Positions 11,291 to 19,103 of a stretch of 64,000 nucleotides of DNA are shown here, one piece after another. The translations under genes and the position numbers were made by a program. The stretch covers positions 99,180,873-99,244,872 of the forward strand of contig OY987329.1 in assembly GCA_963920685.1 (NCBI GenBank). The letters are read 5' to 3'. Position 1 is the stretch's first letter. Every line of letters begins with the position of its first letter. The notes beneath the pieces are model-generated. The model worked only from the letters and a program-made list of their open reading frames with translations, did not search any database and was not told the origin of the DNA. Source of the DNA: Polydrusus tereticollis. Lineage: Eukaryota > Arthropoda > Insecta > Coleoptera > Curculionidae.

Positions 11291-12400
11291 GAAGTGAAAA
11301 TGTGTGACTAGATGTAAACTATAAGCTCCTATTTTTTAAAATTGCATTTTCTTAAATTTTAAAAACCTTATTGCCATTTTTTTTAAATTATATATATTAA
11401 GCGAGTTATTTAGATTTTTCTATTTTTTGACTTTTTGAGGTATTTCCATACTTTTTACATCAAAAGTTGCATAATAAATAAGATGCGGCCGGTTTCGAAC
11501 TTAATTATGGTATTTTTTAAAATTTCTTAATACCGCTATTTTTTGTTATATAAGCAATTGAAATGTGAAATGCATGGGGTGCCCCACCTGGCTATTTTTT
11601 AGAAATGTTTAATTTTTAGGCTTTTCACCCATCCTACATAAAAGTTGTATCTGACATAAAAGATTCGTCTACTCGTGAGCTAAATTATGGAATTTTTTAA
11701 TTTTAAAAATTAACAATATGAAGCAAGTTTTACAACAATTTATAAAAAAATAGCATTTTTAGTGTCAAGTATCAGAACTTCCTTATTGTCAGTCCCATAA
11801 AAAAAGCTTCGTATAAGAGATGGTCTAAATTATGTGGAGAATATTTACAAATTTTTTATTAAAGTAAAAAACCATAAATAAAAAAGTTCGCCGGTGAAAA
11901 ATCGTTTTATCTCAGCTATCCGTGGTCCTATCTTGACGGGACCCCCCGCAAACGATTTTGACGCCCGTCTCCGGTGGGAGGGTGGTGGGCGGGTGGGCAC
12001 TTATAAAAAAAAAAAAAAAAAAAAAACGTATAAACCGAACCTTGCCTACCATCTCCCAGTGTGTTTTGCACATTTCAATTACGCATAAGCGAGCTAGAAC
12101 TATCTCTGACCTTGAAAAAATTGAACAAACTTCTTTATCCTTCATCCGATTTTAAATCTGTTTCCACGATAATTTTCCTTAAAAAATTTCAACAAACATT
12201 TACTCGAAAAGTTTTTCTCTACGACTTACCATTGAGGCACTGTGAAGCTTTAAAGTGCAGTTTTCGTTATTTCACCTATCTTTTTCATAACCCCCTATTG
12301 ATTTTTGGAGATTTTAAATTTTTTTTTCAGCAATTTTATGTAGAAAAATATGCCAAAAAATATTTTATAATGACATTTCCTCATAAAATATCGCCAAGTG
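11291..12400. other. AT-rich spacer inside the Polinton
   Basis: No gene seen. Open frames at 11894-12155 run across a poly-A tract and lack recognisable features. The spacer separates the 150-bp array from the 140-bp array. Confidence 0.5.
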
Positions 12401-13070
12401 GCCGAAAAAAATTCTTAAAGGTTGAAAATTTGCATATTTTATATTTTACAAAAATTAACGATTTCTTGATTAAAATGGGATCTTTAGAGGTAAATGAGTG
12501 TTTTTGTAGTATAACATTTTTTTCCCAAATGTTTGCATGTATTCGAAAAAAATTCTTAAAAGTTGAAAATTTACATATTTTATATTTTGCAAAATTAACG
12601 ATTTCTTGATTAAAATGAAATCTTTAGAGGTAAATGAGTGTTTTTGTAGTATAACATTTTTTTCCCAAATGTTGGCATGTATTCGAAAAAAATTCTTAAA
12701 AGTTGAAAATTTACATATTTTTATTTTACAAAATTAACGATTTTTTGATTAAAATGGAATCTTTAAAGGTAAATGAGTGTTTTTGTAGTATAACATTTTT
12801 TTCCCAAATGTTGGCATGTATTCGAAAAAAATTCTTAAAAGTTGAAAATTTAAATATTTTTTATTTTACAAAAATTAACGATTTTTTGATTAAAATGGAA
12901 TCTTTAGAGGTAAATGAGTGTTTTTGTAGTATAACATTTTTTCCCCAAATGTTGGCATGTATTCGAAAAAAATTCTTAAAAGTTGAAAATTTAAATATTT
13001 TTTATTTTACAAAAATTAACAATTTGTCGAGAGAAATGGAATCTTTTGAGCTAAATAACTGGTTTTTCAG
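12401..13070. repeat. Tandem array of about 140-bp units, five copies
   Basis: Units start with CGAAAAAAATTCTTAAA at about 12402, 12541, 12681, 12820 and 12961 (139-141 bp apart), the last diverging at its end. The unit contains TTAACGATTT.TTGATTAAAATGG and AATGAGTGTTTTTGTAGTATAAC. Units differ in length by single bases, so the repeated reading frames across them are not conserved and I do not call them genes. Confidence 0.88.
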
Positions 13071-13199
13071 TAAAAAATTGTAAGAACTTTAAATTTCGTA
13101 GGTATGACGAAAGATCATTATTGCCTTAAAAAAATTTTGCCGTAAAACGTTGGGATAAAAATTGACATTTAACAACTAACTACGCTCAAGTCTTTGTGT

Positions 13200-13217
13200 G
13201 GCCCTCCGACGAGGACC
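13200..13217 (-). terminator. 3' stem-loop after the minus-strand GPADST gene
   Basis: On the minus strand GGTCCTC, loop GTCG, GAGGGCC: seven pairs including one G-U. It lies 62 bp after the stop of the gene at 13280-13603 and is followed by CACACAAAGACTTGAGCGTAGTTAGTT. Same module as at 13919 and 15252. Confidence 0.6.
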
Positions 13218-13218
13218 T

Positions 13219-13251
13219 GGGGAAGGGGGTTAGGGTGGGTCAGGGTTCGGG
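13219..13251 (+). other. G-quadruplex-type motif
   Basis: Six runs of three to five G on the + strand (13219-22, 13225-29, 13233-35, 13237-39, 13243-45, 13249-51) with 1-3 base loops, including TTAGGG. It lies between the stop codon and stem-loop of the 13280 gene, so that gene's RNA is C-rich here. Near-identical copy at 15277-15303. Confidence 0.6.
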
Positions 13252-13279
13252 CGGTCGCATAGTAAAGAGAATAGGACTT

Positions 13280-13603
13280 CTACGGAGTGGTTGAGTCCGC
13301 AGGACCGGCGTCCATATCATCTTCAAAATCCCACCAAGATGTGGAATCGGCTGGTCCGCTAAAGTCATCGCTGACTTCTACCGATCCCGCATTCGATGTG
13401 GAGTCCGCAGGTCCAGTGGCCTCAACATTTTCAACTCGCCTCGATGGTGGTGGTCTGTTGGGTCGAGGAACAATTTCAGTCTCATCGCTAAACAGCGACG
13501 AGCCACGGCTTGCAGGTCCTTCTTGGGGTCGAGGAACATATTCAGTCTCATCGCTAAACAGCGACGAGCCACGGCTTGCAGGTCTTTCTTGGGCCATGTC
13601 CAA
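13280..13603 (-). CDS. Small repeat-bearing orphan protein (GPADST / RGSSLFSDETE repeats)
   Basis: 107 aa from ATG 13603 (MDMAQERP). It consists of two copies of an RPASRGSSLFSDETE.VPRP unit followed by three GPADSTS-type units with acidic spacers. Low-complexity, charged and probably disordered; function unknown. The minus strand is chosen because it has an ATG, a TATAAATA 35 bp upstream and the shared 3' stem-loop, whereas the opposite frame has no ATG start. A decayed copy of its 3' part lies at about 15045-15170. Confidence 0.6.
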   Translation of the reverse strand: MDMAQERPASRGSSLFSDETEYVPRPQEGPASRGSSLFSDETEIVPRPNRPPPSRRVENVEATGPADSTSNAGSVEVSDDFSGPADSTSWWDFEDDMDAGPADSTTP

Positions 13604-13636
13604 GATGTATATGAATTAATTGTGAAGCTGAACTAG

Positions 13637-13644
13637 TATTTATA
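13637..13644 (-). promoter_or_regulatory. TATA box of the GPADST gene
   Basis: TATAAATA on the minus strand, about 34-41 bp upstream of ATG 13603. The 5' leader would be very short (about 10 bases), similar to the next gene. Confidence 0.45.
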
Positions 13645-13918
13645 TGCTAACATTGTAGTGGGGGATAATAATATTTGAATGATCTGCCTTATAGCCATTT
13701 ATAATAAACATTACTCGGTCTCTACCAACAGTAACACAATCAAACACAAGATTTTTATTTTTAACTAATTTGAGAGAAATGCGTTGAATTATGTACTGCA
13801 GAAAATCCCTTGAAGTTTTTCTATTATGCGATGATAACAAATACCACATGTTGGTATTGTATCATCCCAAAAATGGGACTTCTGCCTAACTAACTAACTA
13901 CGCTCAAAGTATAAGTGT

Positions 13919-13934
13919 GGTCCTGAAAAGGACC
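13919..13934 (-). terminator. Histone-type 3' stem-loop after the 93-aa gene
   Basis: Minus strand GGTCCT, loop TTTC, AGGACC, preceded by CAAAAAAC and followed by ACACTTA. This fits the replication-dependent histone mRNA stem-loop consensus GGYYYU-UHUH-ARRRCC with an A-rich 5' flank and an ACA-type 3' flank. It lies 27 bp after the stop codon at 13961. A tail ACTTTGAGCGTAGTTAGTTAG follows as in the other copies. Confidence 0.6.
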
Positions 13935-13960
13935 GTTTTTTGTAGGTTTAGGGAAACCAG

Positions 13961-14242
13961 CTAATTCGGCTGTTCCCCTCTGGCGATCTGGACAGATCGC
14001 GGTGCAATTATCCGACGCCAACGCCGACGAGGTGCTGGTGGTTCGGGCGCTCCAACCCTTTCTTCCTCGTCGTCGTCGTCGTCGTCAATCACCACCACGA
14101 CAGGTGGTGGTGGTGGTGCTGCTTGTACTGTCGGCTTAACGACAGCGATCGGTTTCCCTTCAAATTTCTTCTTTGAGGCTGCCCAATACTCTTCGATTTT
14201 CCTCTTCCTGGTCGAGGTCAACATCAGTCTAGTAGCGTCCAT
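13961..14242 (-). CDS. Small basic/acidic orphan protein, 93 aa
   Basis: Start taken at ATG 14242 (MDATRLML); an upstream in-frame ATG at 14278 lies only a few bases from the TATA box and would precede the transcript start. Residues 10-17 (TSTRKRKI) look like a nuclear-localisation signal. A poly-P segment, a VVVVIDDDDDDEEE acidic block and an RRRWRR basic C-terminal patch follow. No family recognised; a nuclear DNA- or histone-contacting role would fit the charge pattern but is inference. Followed by the best histone-like stem-loop. Confidence 0.6.
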   Translation of the reverse strand: MDATRLMLTSTRKRKIEEYWAASKKKFEGKPIAVVKPTVQAAPPPPPVVVVIDDDDDDEEERVGAPEPPAPRRRWRRIIAPRSVQIARGEQPN

Positions 14243-14281
14243 GGCTGGATGAAGAGTGATACATTCTGCTATGCGCATACG

Positions 14282-14289
14282 TATTTATA
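14282..14289 (-). promoter_or_regulatory. TATA box of the 93-aa gene
   Basis: TATAAATA on the minus strand about 40-47 bp upstream of ATG 14242, the same word as for the neighbouring GPADST gene. Confidence 0.5.
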
Positions 14290-14385
14290 GCCATATTTTA
14301 GGGGTGGGGTGTAAATTTTACTATATCCTTCAAAAATGTGTCTTGAATTAAAAAAATAATTTAGTTTGATCCCAGCTTTGATGAG

Positions 14386-14874
14386 ATGAAGTTTGTTGTA
14401 GTCGACATTCAAGGATTCTGCGTTCCACAATTTCAACCTAAAGAGTTGGCTATTTATGATGGAAGGGAGATGAAAAGTTACTTCTTTAAACCAACAATAC
14501 CGTTTCAAGAACTATCGTATGAATGTCAGAAGCAGGCGTTGTACTTATATGGAAACCGACATGGACTTTGCTATACTTATGGTGAAACGGATCTCGACCA
14601 ACTTTTCTCGATTCTCTACGACGCTCTGCACGATGTCGACACTATTTATGTCAAGGGACAAGTTAAGAAGGATTTTTTAATAAACACTTTTTTCGATATG
14701 AACCTTAAAACTCCTTCTATTGTTAATTTAGAATTCACTACTGATTCTATTAATATACCAAAATTAACAATGGATACTACGTATTGCTCCAATCATAGTT
14801 TAAATATTTGTTCTTGTAGCGTAACAAATGCTAGAATATTGTATGACTATATACATAATTGTTTACCTAAATAA
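14386..14874 (+). CDS. DIQG-family orphan protein, copy 2
   Basis: 162 aa from ATG 14386. It shares VVDIQGF, PKELAIYDG, Y.FK.., the central TIYVKG..KKDFL and a C-terminal H..C.CSVTNAR.LYDY with the copy at 9549-10031, with low identity elsewhere, so the duplication is old. Discussion of a dead DEDDh-like layout as for copy 1. Complete open frame; AATAAATAA follows directly. It lies between minus-strand genes, so the accessory region alternates strands. Confidence 0.75.
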   Translation: MKFVVVDIQGFCVPQFQPKELAIYDGREMKSYFFKPTIPFQELSYECQKQALYLYGNRHGLCYTYGETDLDQLFSILYDALHDVDTIYVKGQVKKDFLINTFFDMNLKTPSIVNLEFTTDSINIPKLTMDTTYCSNHSLNICSCSVTNARILYDYIHNCLPK

Positions 14875-15026
14875 ATAATACAAAATGTCCAAAGTGTTTT
14901 ATTAACAGTCACCTTACCATAGTAAAATTTTAATAATATGCTTACGGTGGTATGCCTTCAATAATAATAATAATAATAATAATACCGTAGCACAATCAAG
15001 TGATCCACTACGCTCAAGTCTTAATT

Positions 15027-15044
15027 TTCCCTTCAAAAAGGACC
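15027..15044 (-). terminator. Decayed copy of the shared 3' stem-loop
   Basis: Minus strand GGTCCTTTTTGAAGGG followed by AAAATTAAGACTTGAGCGTAG. Only about five stem pairs remain, but the tail is conserved. Confidence 0.4.
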
Positions 15045-15200
15045 TGTGAGGTGTAATTATTCGGGTGGTCGCATAGGAGAGAGAAAGTGGGAATTATCGT
15101 AGTCCTTCTACGGAGTCGTTGAGTCCGCTGAACCGACTTCTACCGGTCCCGCATGTCTCTACCCATGGTAGCACAATCGAAAAATTATTTCTCGAAAAGT
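15045..15200 (-). pseudogene. Decayed partial copy of the GPADST gene end
   Basis: Patches such as CTTCTACGGAGT, TTGAGTCCGC and GACTTCTACCG.TCCCGCAT match 13279-13394 in the same order. No open frame survives. Together with the stem-loop at 15027 this is a duplicated, broken gene unit. Confidence 0.5.
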
Positions 15201-15251
15201 ATTGTGCCACCCTGGGTATGTGACATTAAACAACTAACTAAGTCTTTATGT

Positions 15252-15269
15252 GGCCCTCCGAAGAGGACC
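15252..15269 (-). terminator. 3' stem-loop with TTCG loop after the zinc-protein gene
   Basis: Minus strand GGTCCTC, loop TTCG, GAGGGCC: seven pairs with one G-U and a UUCG tetraloop. It lies 69 bp after the stop at 15338 and is followed by CACATAAAGACTTAGTTAGTTG. G-runs at 15277-15303 on the + strand sit between stop and stem-loop, as at 13219. Confidence 0.6.
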
Positions 15270-15337
15270 TGAGGAAGGGGGTTAGGGTGGGTCAGGGTTC
15301 GGGCGGTAGGTAGTAGTAGCTTTATTTGTAATAGAAC

Positions 15338-15705
15338 TTACATTCTATTGCAAATAATGCAAGATTGTTGGTGAAAGACCGTAAACAATCTTTCACGACA
15401 ATCACTACATCTCGAGTGATTTTGCATCGCCCTATTATATCCTAATGTAAAATGAGTTTGAATGAAATTAACATCATTCAAACCTCCAAATCTAGTTATG
15501 TAGCAATTCATATATAAATTGACGTGAAGGCCCCATTTTACATAGGATTGAACTATGCAAAATCTAGCTCTGAACCTACCTCCCCTACGTACCGCTCTAT
15601 GTTAAACATTTGGTTCAACTGTTCGGTCTTCATCGGTTGAATATCCTGCATCTGAACTTGATGACATTTCGGGACAGTATGAGTTTCCATGTCAAAATCG
15701 GTCAT
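15338..15705 (-). pseudogene. Hidden small zinc-binding protein gene, frameshifted
   Basis: Two minus-strand frames of 50 and about 60-75 codons meet here. The first starts at ATG 15705 (MTDFDMETHT) and stops at 15553. The second, in another frame, carries SYVKWGLHVNLY, RFGGLNDVNFIQTHF and a C-terminal CSDCRERLF...SCIICNRM with two CxxC pairs, ending at TAA 15338. The 368-bp span is one base off a multiple of three, so a single indel between about 15555 and 15600 explains it. Expected length about 122 aa; a four-cysteine zinc ribbon or finger is likely. I do not know the family. The same 3' module as the other two minus-strand accessory genes follows, which supports a real gene. Confidence 0.6.
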
Positions 15706-16068
15706 TATATATACTTTATTTTGCCCCCACCTCTACCTCCCTCTCTCTCTCTGTCTCATACACTTCTATATATTCTTATCATTGAAGAATTCATGTCTTG
15801 TAACATATTAAAATATACCCTCGATCCTCGGTTACAAAAATTAAACCAACAGTAGTAGCTTTTACAATAACAGAAACACGGTAGATAATATTAAAATATT
15901 TATTTCTAAACTTATTTTCTATGTAATACAGTGCCTTCCTTAAACGGTATTACAAAATAAAACTGTTAAGATACTAAATATCTAAGGTTATTTTATTACA
16001 AAGAAAGATAAACTACAGAACTTAGATTAAAATATGGATTTGTTACTAACTGAACCATTCATGATATT
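15706..16068. other. Spacer between zinc-protein gene and capsid gene
   Basis: No gene seen. Contains a CT-rich stretch (15720-15760) and AT-rich DNA; the capsid gene's 3' end lies at 16069. Confidence 0.5.
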
Positions 16069-17260
16069 CTAACTTAAAAATGAGTCATGAATAACCAATG
16101 CATAAACTTTAGTGTCTTTGGGAAATTTACTGTTTCGTGTTTCAAACTCGATTTTGACATCAACTGTGGATGATTTGATAGCTTCTGGTTGATGACTGCA
16201 ATCCACGATGAAAATGGGGTTGTCAGGATATTCGACGTAATTTAACATTGGGTCCACCATTTCTCGACCGTAGTAGCTACTCTGGAAGTTCTCATAGGTA
16301 TAGTAAGCTGTCCCATATAATTTTTTCCCAAACTCTAAATTCCATCTTTCATATGGATAGACGGTGGAATTAAGGTATACTCGTATGTCACTTATATTGG
16401 CTGTAGTAAACTGGGTGGCATCTTGTCGCAATTGTTACTATTCTGAAAACCAATAATCAAATATCTCGGTTTTTCAAGACTTGTGCTAGTCCTTAAAGCC
16501 CACACATCTGATGATGTTTGTCGCAAAGCAGGTAGTTCGTAAAGATCCCATTTACGATATGCCATTGGAATATTGGCGCTATTTACACCTTTATTCATGC
16601 GAGACATTATCTTTAGCTTTTGACGATCGTCGGGAATAATATGACGAACTCTCCATTCGATTTTATCAATATTAATGTCTGCTTCCACTTCACCAACATA
16701 ACAATTGGTAAAATTGCGAGCGATAATTAAAATAAGCTCTTGCTTAACATTAAAAATTCCTTTCGTATAGTCCTCTGCAAAACCCATTAGATACTTTAGG
16801 GGGAGCTTTCCGGAGAATACATGACTTGTGGCATCAACAAGAGCTTGATTATTTTCATTTAGACCCCATCCACAAACCATTAGAGAATTATTTTGTAAGG
16901 CGCCGAAGGATGCCATCGTTTTCAGTGTTGTAGGTTGTGTGGTGTTGGTTTTCGGACAATTGCGACTTGTTCACCACCACCCATTTCATAGCGAATTTCG
17001 TCGAAAAGGAAGGCTATAGCATTATTCGATAAGTAACATTTCTTTGTTGCATCTTTAGGTTTGAAAGTACCTTCGATGTATATGTAACTTTCGGAAACAT
17101 CCAAGATTATGTCTTGAAAGTGTACGGGAATACGAATTTCATCAGAGTTCTTAAATGTTGGGGAACCATATGGTTTATAAGTATGTTCCTGTAAACTTAT
17201 TATGGAGTTCTCGAAGATAGGTTCGGTGAAAACCTCGATCTTTTCACTAGTAGCCGTCAT
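16069..17260 (-). pseudogene. Polinton major capsid protein, broken by two frameshifts
   Basis: The double jelly-roll capsid subunit that would build the icosahedral shell. Three minus-strand pieces in order: 17260-16922 (TYKPYGSPTF, DEIRIPVHFQD, YIYIEGTF), 16916-16392 (NNSLMVCGWG to RYLIIGFQNS) and 16431-16069 (DIRVYLNSTVYPYERWNLEF, FQSSYYGREM, IFIVDCSHQPE, YALVIHDSFLS). All are standard Maverick capsid segments. Frame changes occur near 16930-16965 and near 16410-16440. Total span about 397 codons. The start ATG at 17260 overlaps the stop of the upstream small basic gene in an ATGA. Not a functional frame as written. Confidence 0.92.
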
Positions 17261-17478
17261 TTTCTAGATTTTCGTATTTTCAAACCAATTGATCGTAAAA
17301 AACTGTAATCTTCACGAGAAAGCTGCTGCTGCTGCTGCTGCTGCCGATGAGGTCTTTTCGATCTTATGACTGGATTACGAATGAGCCTGGTTTGCCTACT
17401 TTGTTTACTTTTATTATGTTTAACTGAATCTTTCACAGTATGCAACAAACGTAGTTGAGTGTTAAAGCAGAAACCCAT
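17257..17478 (-). CDS. Small basic polyQ protein next to capsid gene
   Basis: 73 aa from ATG 17478. Strongly basic, with a run of seven Gln (CAG/CTG-type trinucleotide repeat) and a C-terminus LSREDYSFLRSIGLKIRKSRK-like segment. It lies two bases after the penton stop and shares ATGA with the capsid start. Position and charge suggest a minor virion or capsid-linked protein; not assigned to a family. Confidence 0.65.
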   Translation of the reverse strand: MGFCFNTQLRLLHTVKDSVKHNKSKQSRQTRLIRNPVIRSKRPHRQQQQQQQLSREDYSFLRSIGLKIRKSRK

Positions 17479-17480
17479 CC

Positions 17481-18281
17481 TTATGCTATTTTCTTTAATT
17501 CCAATTTAATAATTATCTTCTCGCCTCGAAAGTCAATCAGATCTCCGTCGTCATCCAAGATTCGCAGACTGATGTTGTCTATGAACTGACGTCCTTCCGG
17601 TATAATCGGCATATAAATAATATTCTGCGGCTCTTTCGTAATTTTATACCCTGCTTCAACGTCAATATCAAATTCAAATAGGATGTGGCATTTCGACGAG
17701 TTCAGGAATGCACCAGAGATTATATTACAATCAACCCGTATAATGCGTACTTTCATAATATCCACATTATACACTGACTGATGCTTTTCATTTTTTTTTA
17801 ACACTTTAGCGTCAAACCCCAACATTTTGGCAATACTTTTGTCACCACCCAAATCAATGTCATACTTCGATTTCATCTCACATTGTAATGTATTATTGTT
17901 GGCTGTTAACGAAAATATTTCATCACTATCGTCGCGGGTTGACTCTTTTAGGGCTGTCAACATAGCTTGACCAATTTCATCAATTTCATATGCTCCTGGT
18001 GGAATGGTCAGTAGATGTGATATTTTTTCATCATTCCTTATTTTACCAGATGAGCTGTTGTTTTCATCAATTATGTAACCAAATGAGTTGTTGTTTTCAT
18101 CAATGTTAAAAATTGAATTATATGTGTAAAATCCCACAAGTGCAAGACCATATTTACTTGTTGTACTCAGTTCAATGGGTGGATAAAAGTCGGCGCTTAA
18201 CACGCTCGAGGATCCTGTTAGCGTGAATGTATGCGACATTACTGACGTTAAGTAGCTATTTGTGATTGTTTTTATTATCAT
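17481..18281 (-). CDS. Polinton minor capsid protein (penton, single jelly-roll)
   Basis: 266 aa if the ATG at 18281 is used, 252 aa from the ATG at 18239 (MSHTFTL), the usual family start. Recognisable segments in order: FTLTGSSSVLSADFYPPI, ALVGFYTYNSI.NID, IPPGAYEIDEI, LTANNNTLQ, IRVDCNIISGA, VEAGYKI, YMPIIPEGRQFIDNISLRI and a closing LIDFRGEKIIIKLELKK. Occupies the five-fold vertices of the capsid. The frame is open. The ATG at 18281 overlaps the upstream stop as ATGA, and the start two bases after its end belongs to the basic protein, so the cluster is tightly packed. Confidence 0.9.
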   Translation of the reverse strand: MIIKTITNSYLTSVMSHTFTLTGSSSVLSADFYPPIELSTTSKYGLALVGFYTYNSIFNIDENNNSFGYIIDENNSSSGKIRNDEKISHLLTIPPGAYEIDEIGQAMLTALKESTRDDSDEIFSLTANNNTLQCEMKSKYDIDLGGDKSIAKMLGFDAKVLKKNEKHQSVYNVDIMKVRIIRVDCNIISGAFLNSSKCHILFEFDIDVEAGYKITKEPQNIIYMPIIPEGRQFIDNISLRILDDDGDLIDFRGEKIIIKLELKKIA

Positions 18282-18697
18282 TTACAGCAGTTCAATGGGT
18301 TTAATACACTAGCGCTTTTTTTTTTCTTCTCATCTGATGTCGTGTTAATCGAATTTTCAGCTGTTATATTCACATCACTGATTTTGCAGTAACAACAAAA
18401 TAATTTTCGAGGCAATGGCCCATCACCCACATCCTTGTTGGAATCGTCACTGTCGCTATTGTAATGTTCATAGCAAAACTGATATTTCATCATATCCTCG
18501 TCACTTTTCAGTTCATTTGACAGCTTATCCCAAACTAGAGCAATTTCATTTGGCGCCATCGAAATCATTACTTCCTTCGGCACGTTTTCTAATTCTTCGG
18601 CAGTCATTCTCAACAATCCACCCACTTGTTTAAACACTTTAAGTGAGTGCAAGATCTTTGTGTAGTTATCGCGTTCAACTTGTGACGTCAAAGACAT
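18278..18697 (-). CDS. Unknown Polinton protein between protease and penton
   Basis: 139 aa from ATG 18697 (MSLTSQVE), 12 bp after the protease stop; frame positions upstream of this lack an ATG. N-terminal two thirds predict helices (LHSLKVFKQVGGLLRMTAEE, DKLSNELKSDEDMM). Then comes an Asp/Ser-rich stretch, a CCYC patch and a lysine-rich end with LNCCK. No family recognised. Its place in the minus-strand morphogenesis cluster suggests a virion assembly role. Confidence 0.65.
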   Translation of the reverse strand: MSLTSQVERDNYTKILHSLKVFKQVGGLLRMTAEELENVPKEVMISMAPNEIALVWDKLSNELKSDEDMMKYQFCYEHYNSDSDDSNKDVGDGPLPRKLFCCYCKISDVNITAENSINTTSDEKKKKSASVLNPLNCCK

Positions 18698-18708
18698 AAT
18701 TATTATTA

Positions 18709-19103
18709 TTATTTTATATCGGAGAGAAACTTCAAACACAGATGGCCACACCAAACTGAATCGAATTCTTGCTGACGATCGTATGTATAGTAAATGTTTT
18801 TCGACGCGTTCGAACCTGTTTGCAGATATCTCACCAATTCGGTAGGTGGTGGCAAATCACCAAAGCTATCATAGTATGTTATTTCAAAGTTGACTTTTCG
18901 ATATGCCACCCAATGCGTCCCTACCCCCGATGCGCTATCCAAATTAACAATGGCTGCTTCATACCGTCGGGGACCACGTGCAGGTAATGAATCTCGCATA
19001 TAAACTCCCCTAAAGTGAGGTATCTTTAGTTTTAACACATACTTTTCCAGATCGACATTTGATAGCGGTCTATGGGGTAGGGATTCAATTAGTTTTTTGA
19101 CAT
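18709..19103 (-). pseudogene. Adenain-type cysteine protease (Ulp1-like), frameshifted at its start
   Basis: Maturation protease of the virion. The core has FRGVYMRD, the catalytic His in GTHWVAY, Asp in YYDSFGDL and Cys in WCGHLCLKFL, all present. The main frame has no ATG of its own before MRD. An ATG at 19103 is in the overlapping end of the upstream gene and reads a few codons into a stop. The A6 run at 19093-19098 is where the frame changes, consistent with one lost base right after the start codon. The gene would then overlap the PLA2/pX gene by about 15 bp. Confidence 0.88.

Noticed and set aside
12061..13083. Long + strand frames with repeated KKFLKVENL segments
   Set aside because: They run through a 139-141 bp tandem array whose unit lengths are not constant multiples of three, so the frames are by-products of AT-rich repeats.
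13287..13619. Open + strand frame of 110 codons opposite the GPADST gene
   Set aside because: It has no ATG start; repeats in the DNA keep both strands open. The minus strand has ATG, TATA box and the 3' stem-loop.
15263..15280. Possible hammerhead ribozyme core (CTGAGGA)
   Set aside because: The core is not conserved in the sister copy at 13211-13225 and no matching GAAA/stem arrangement was found.
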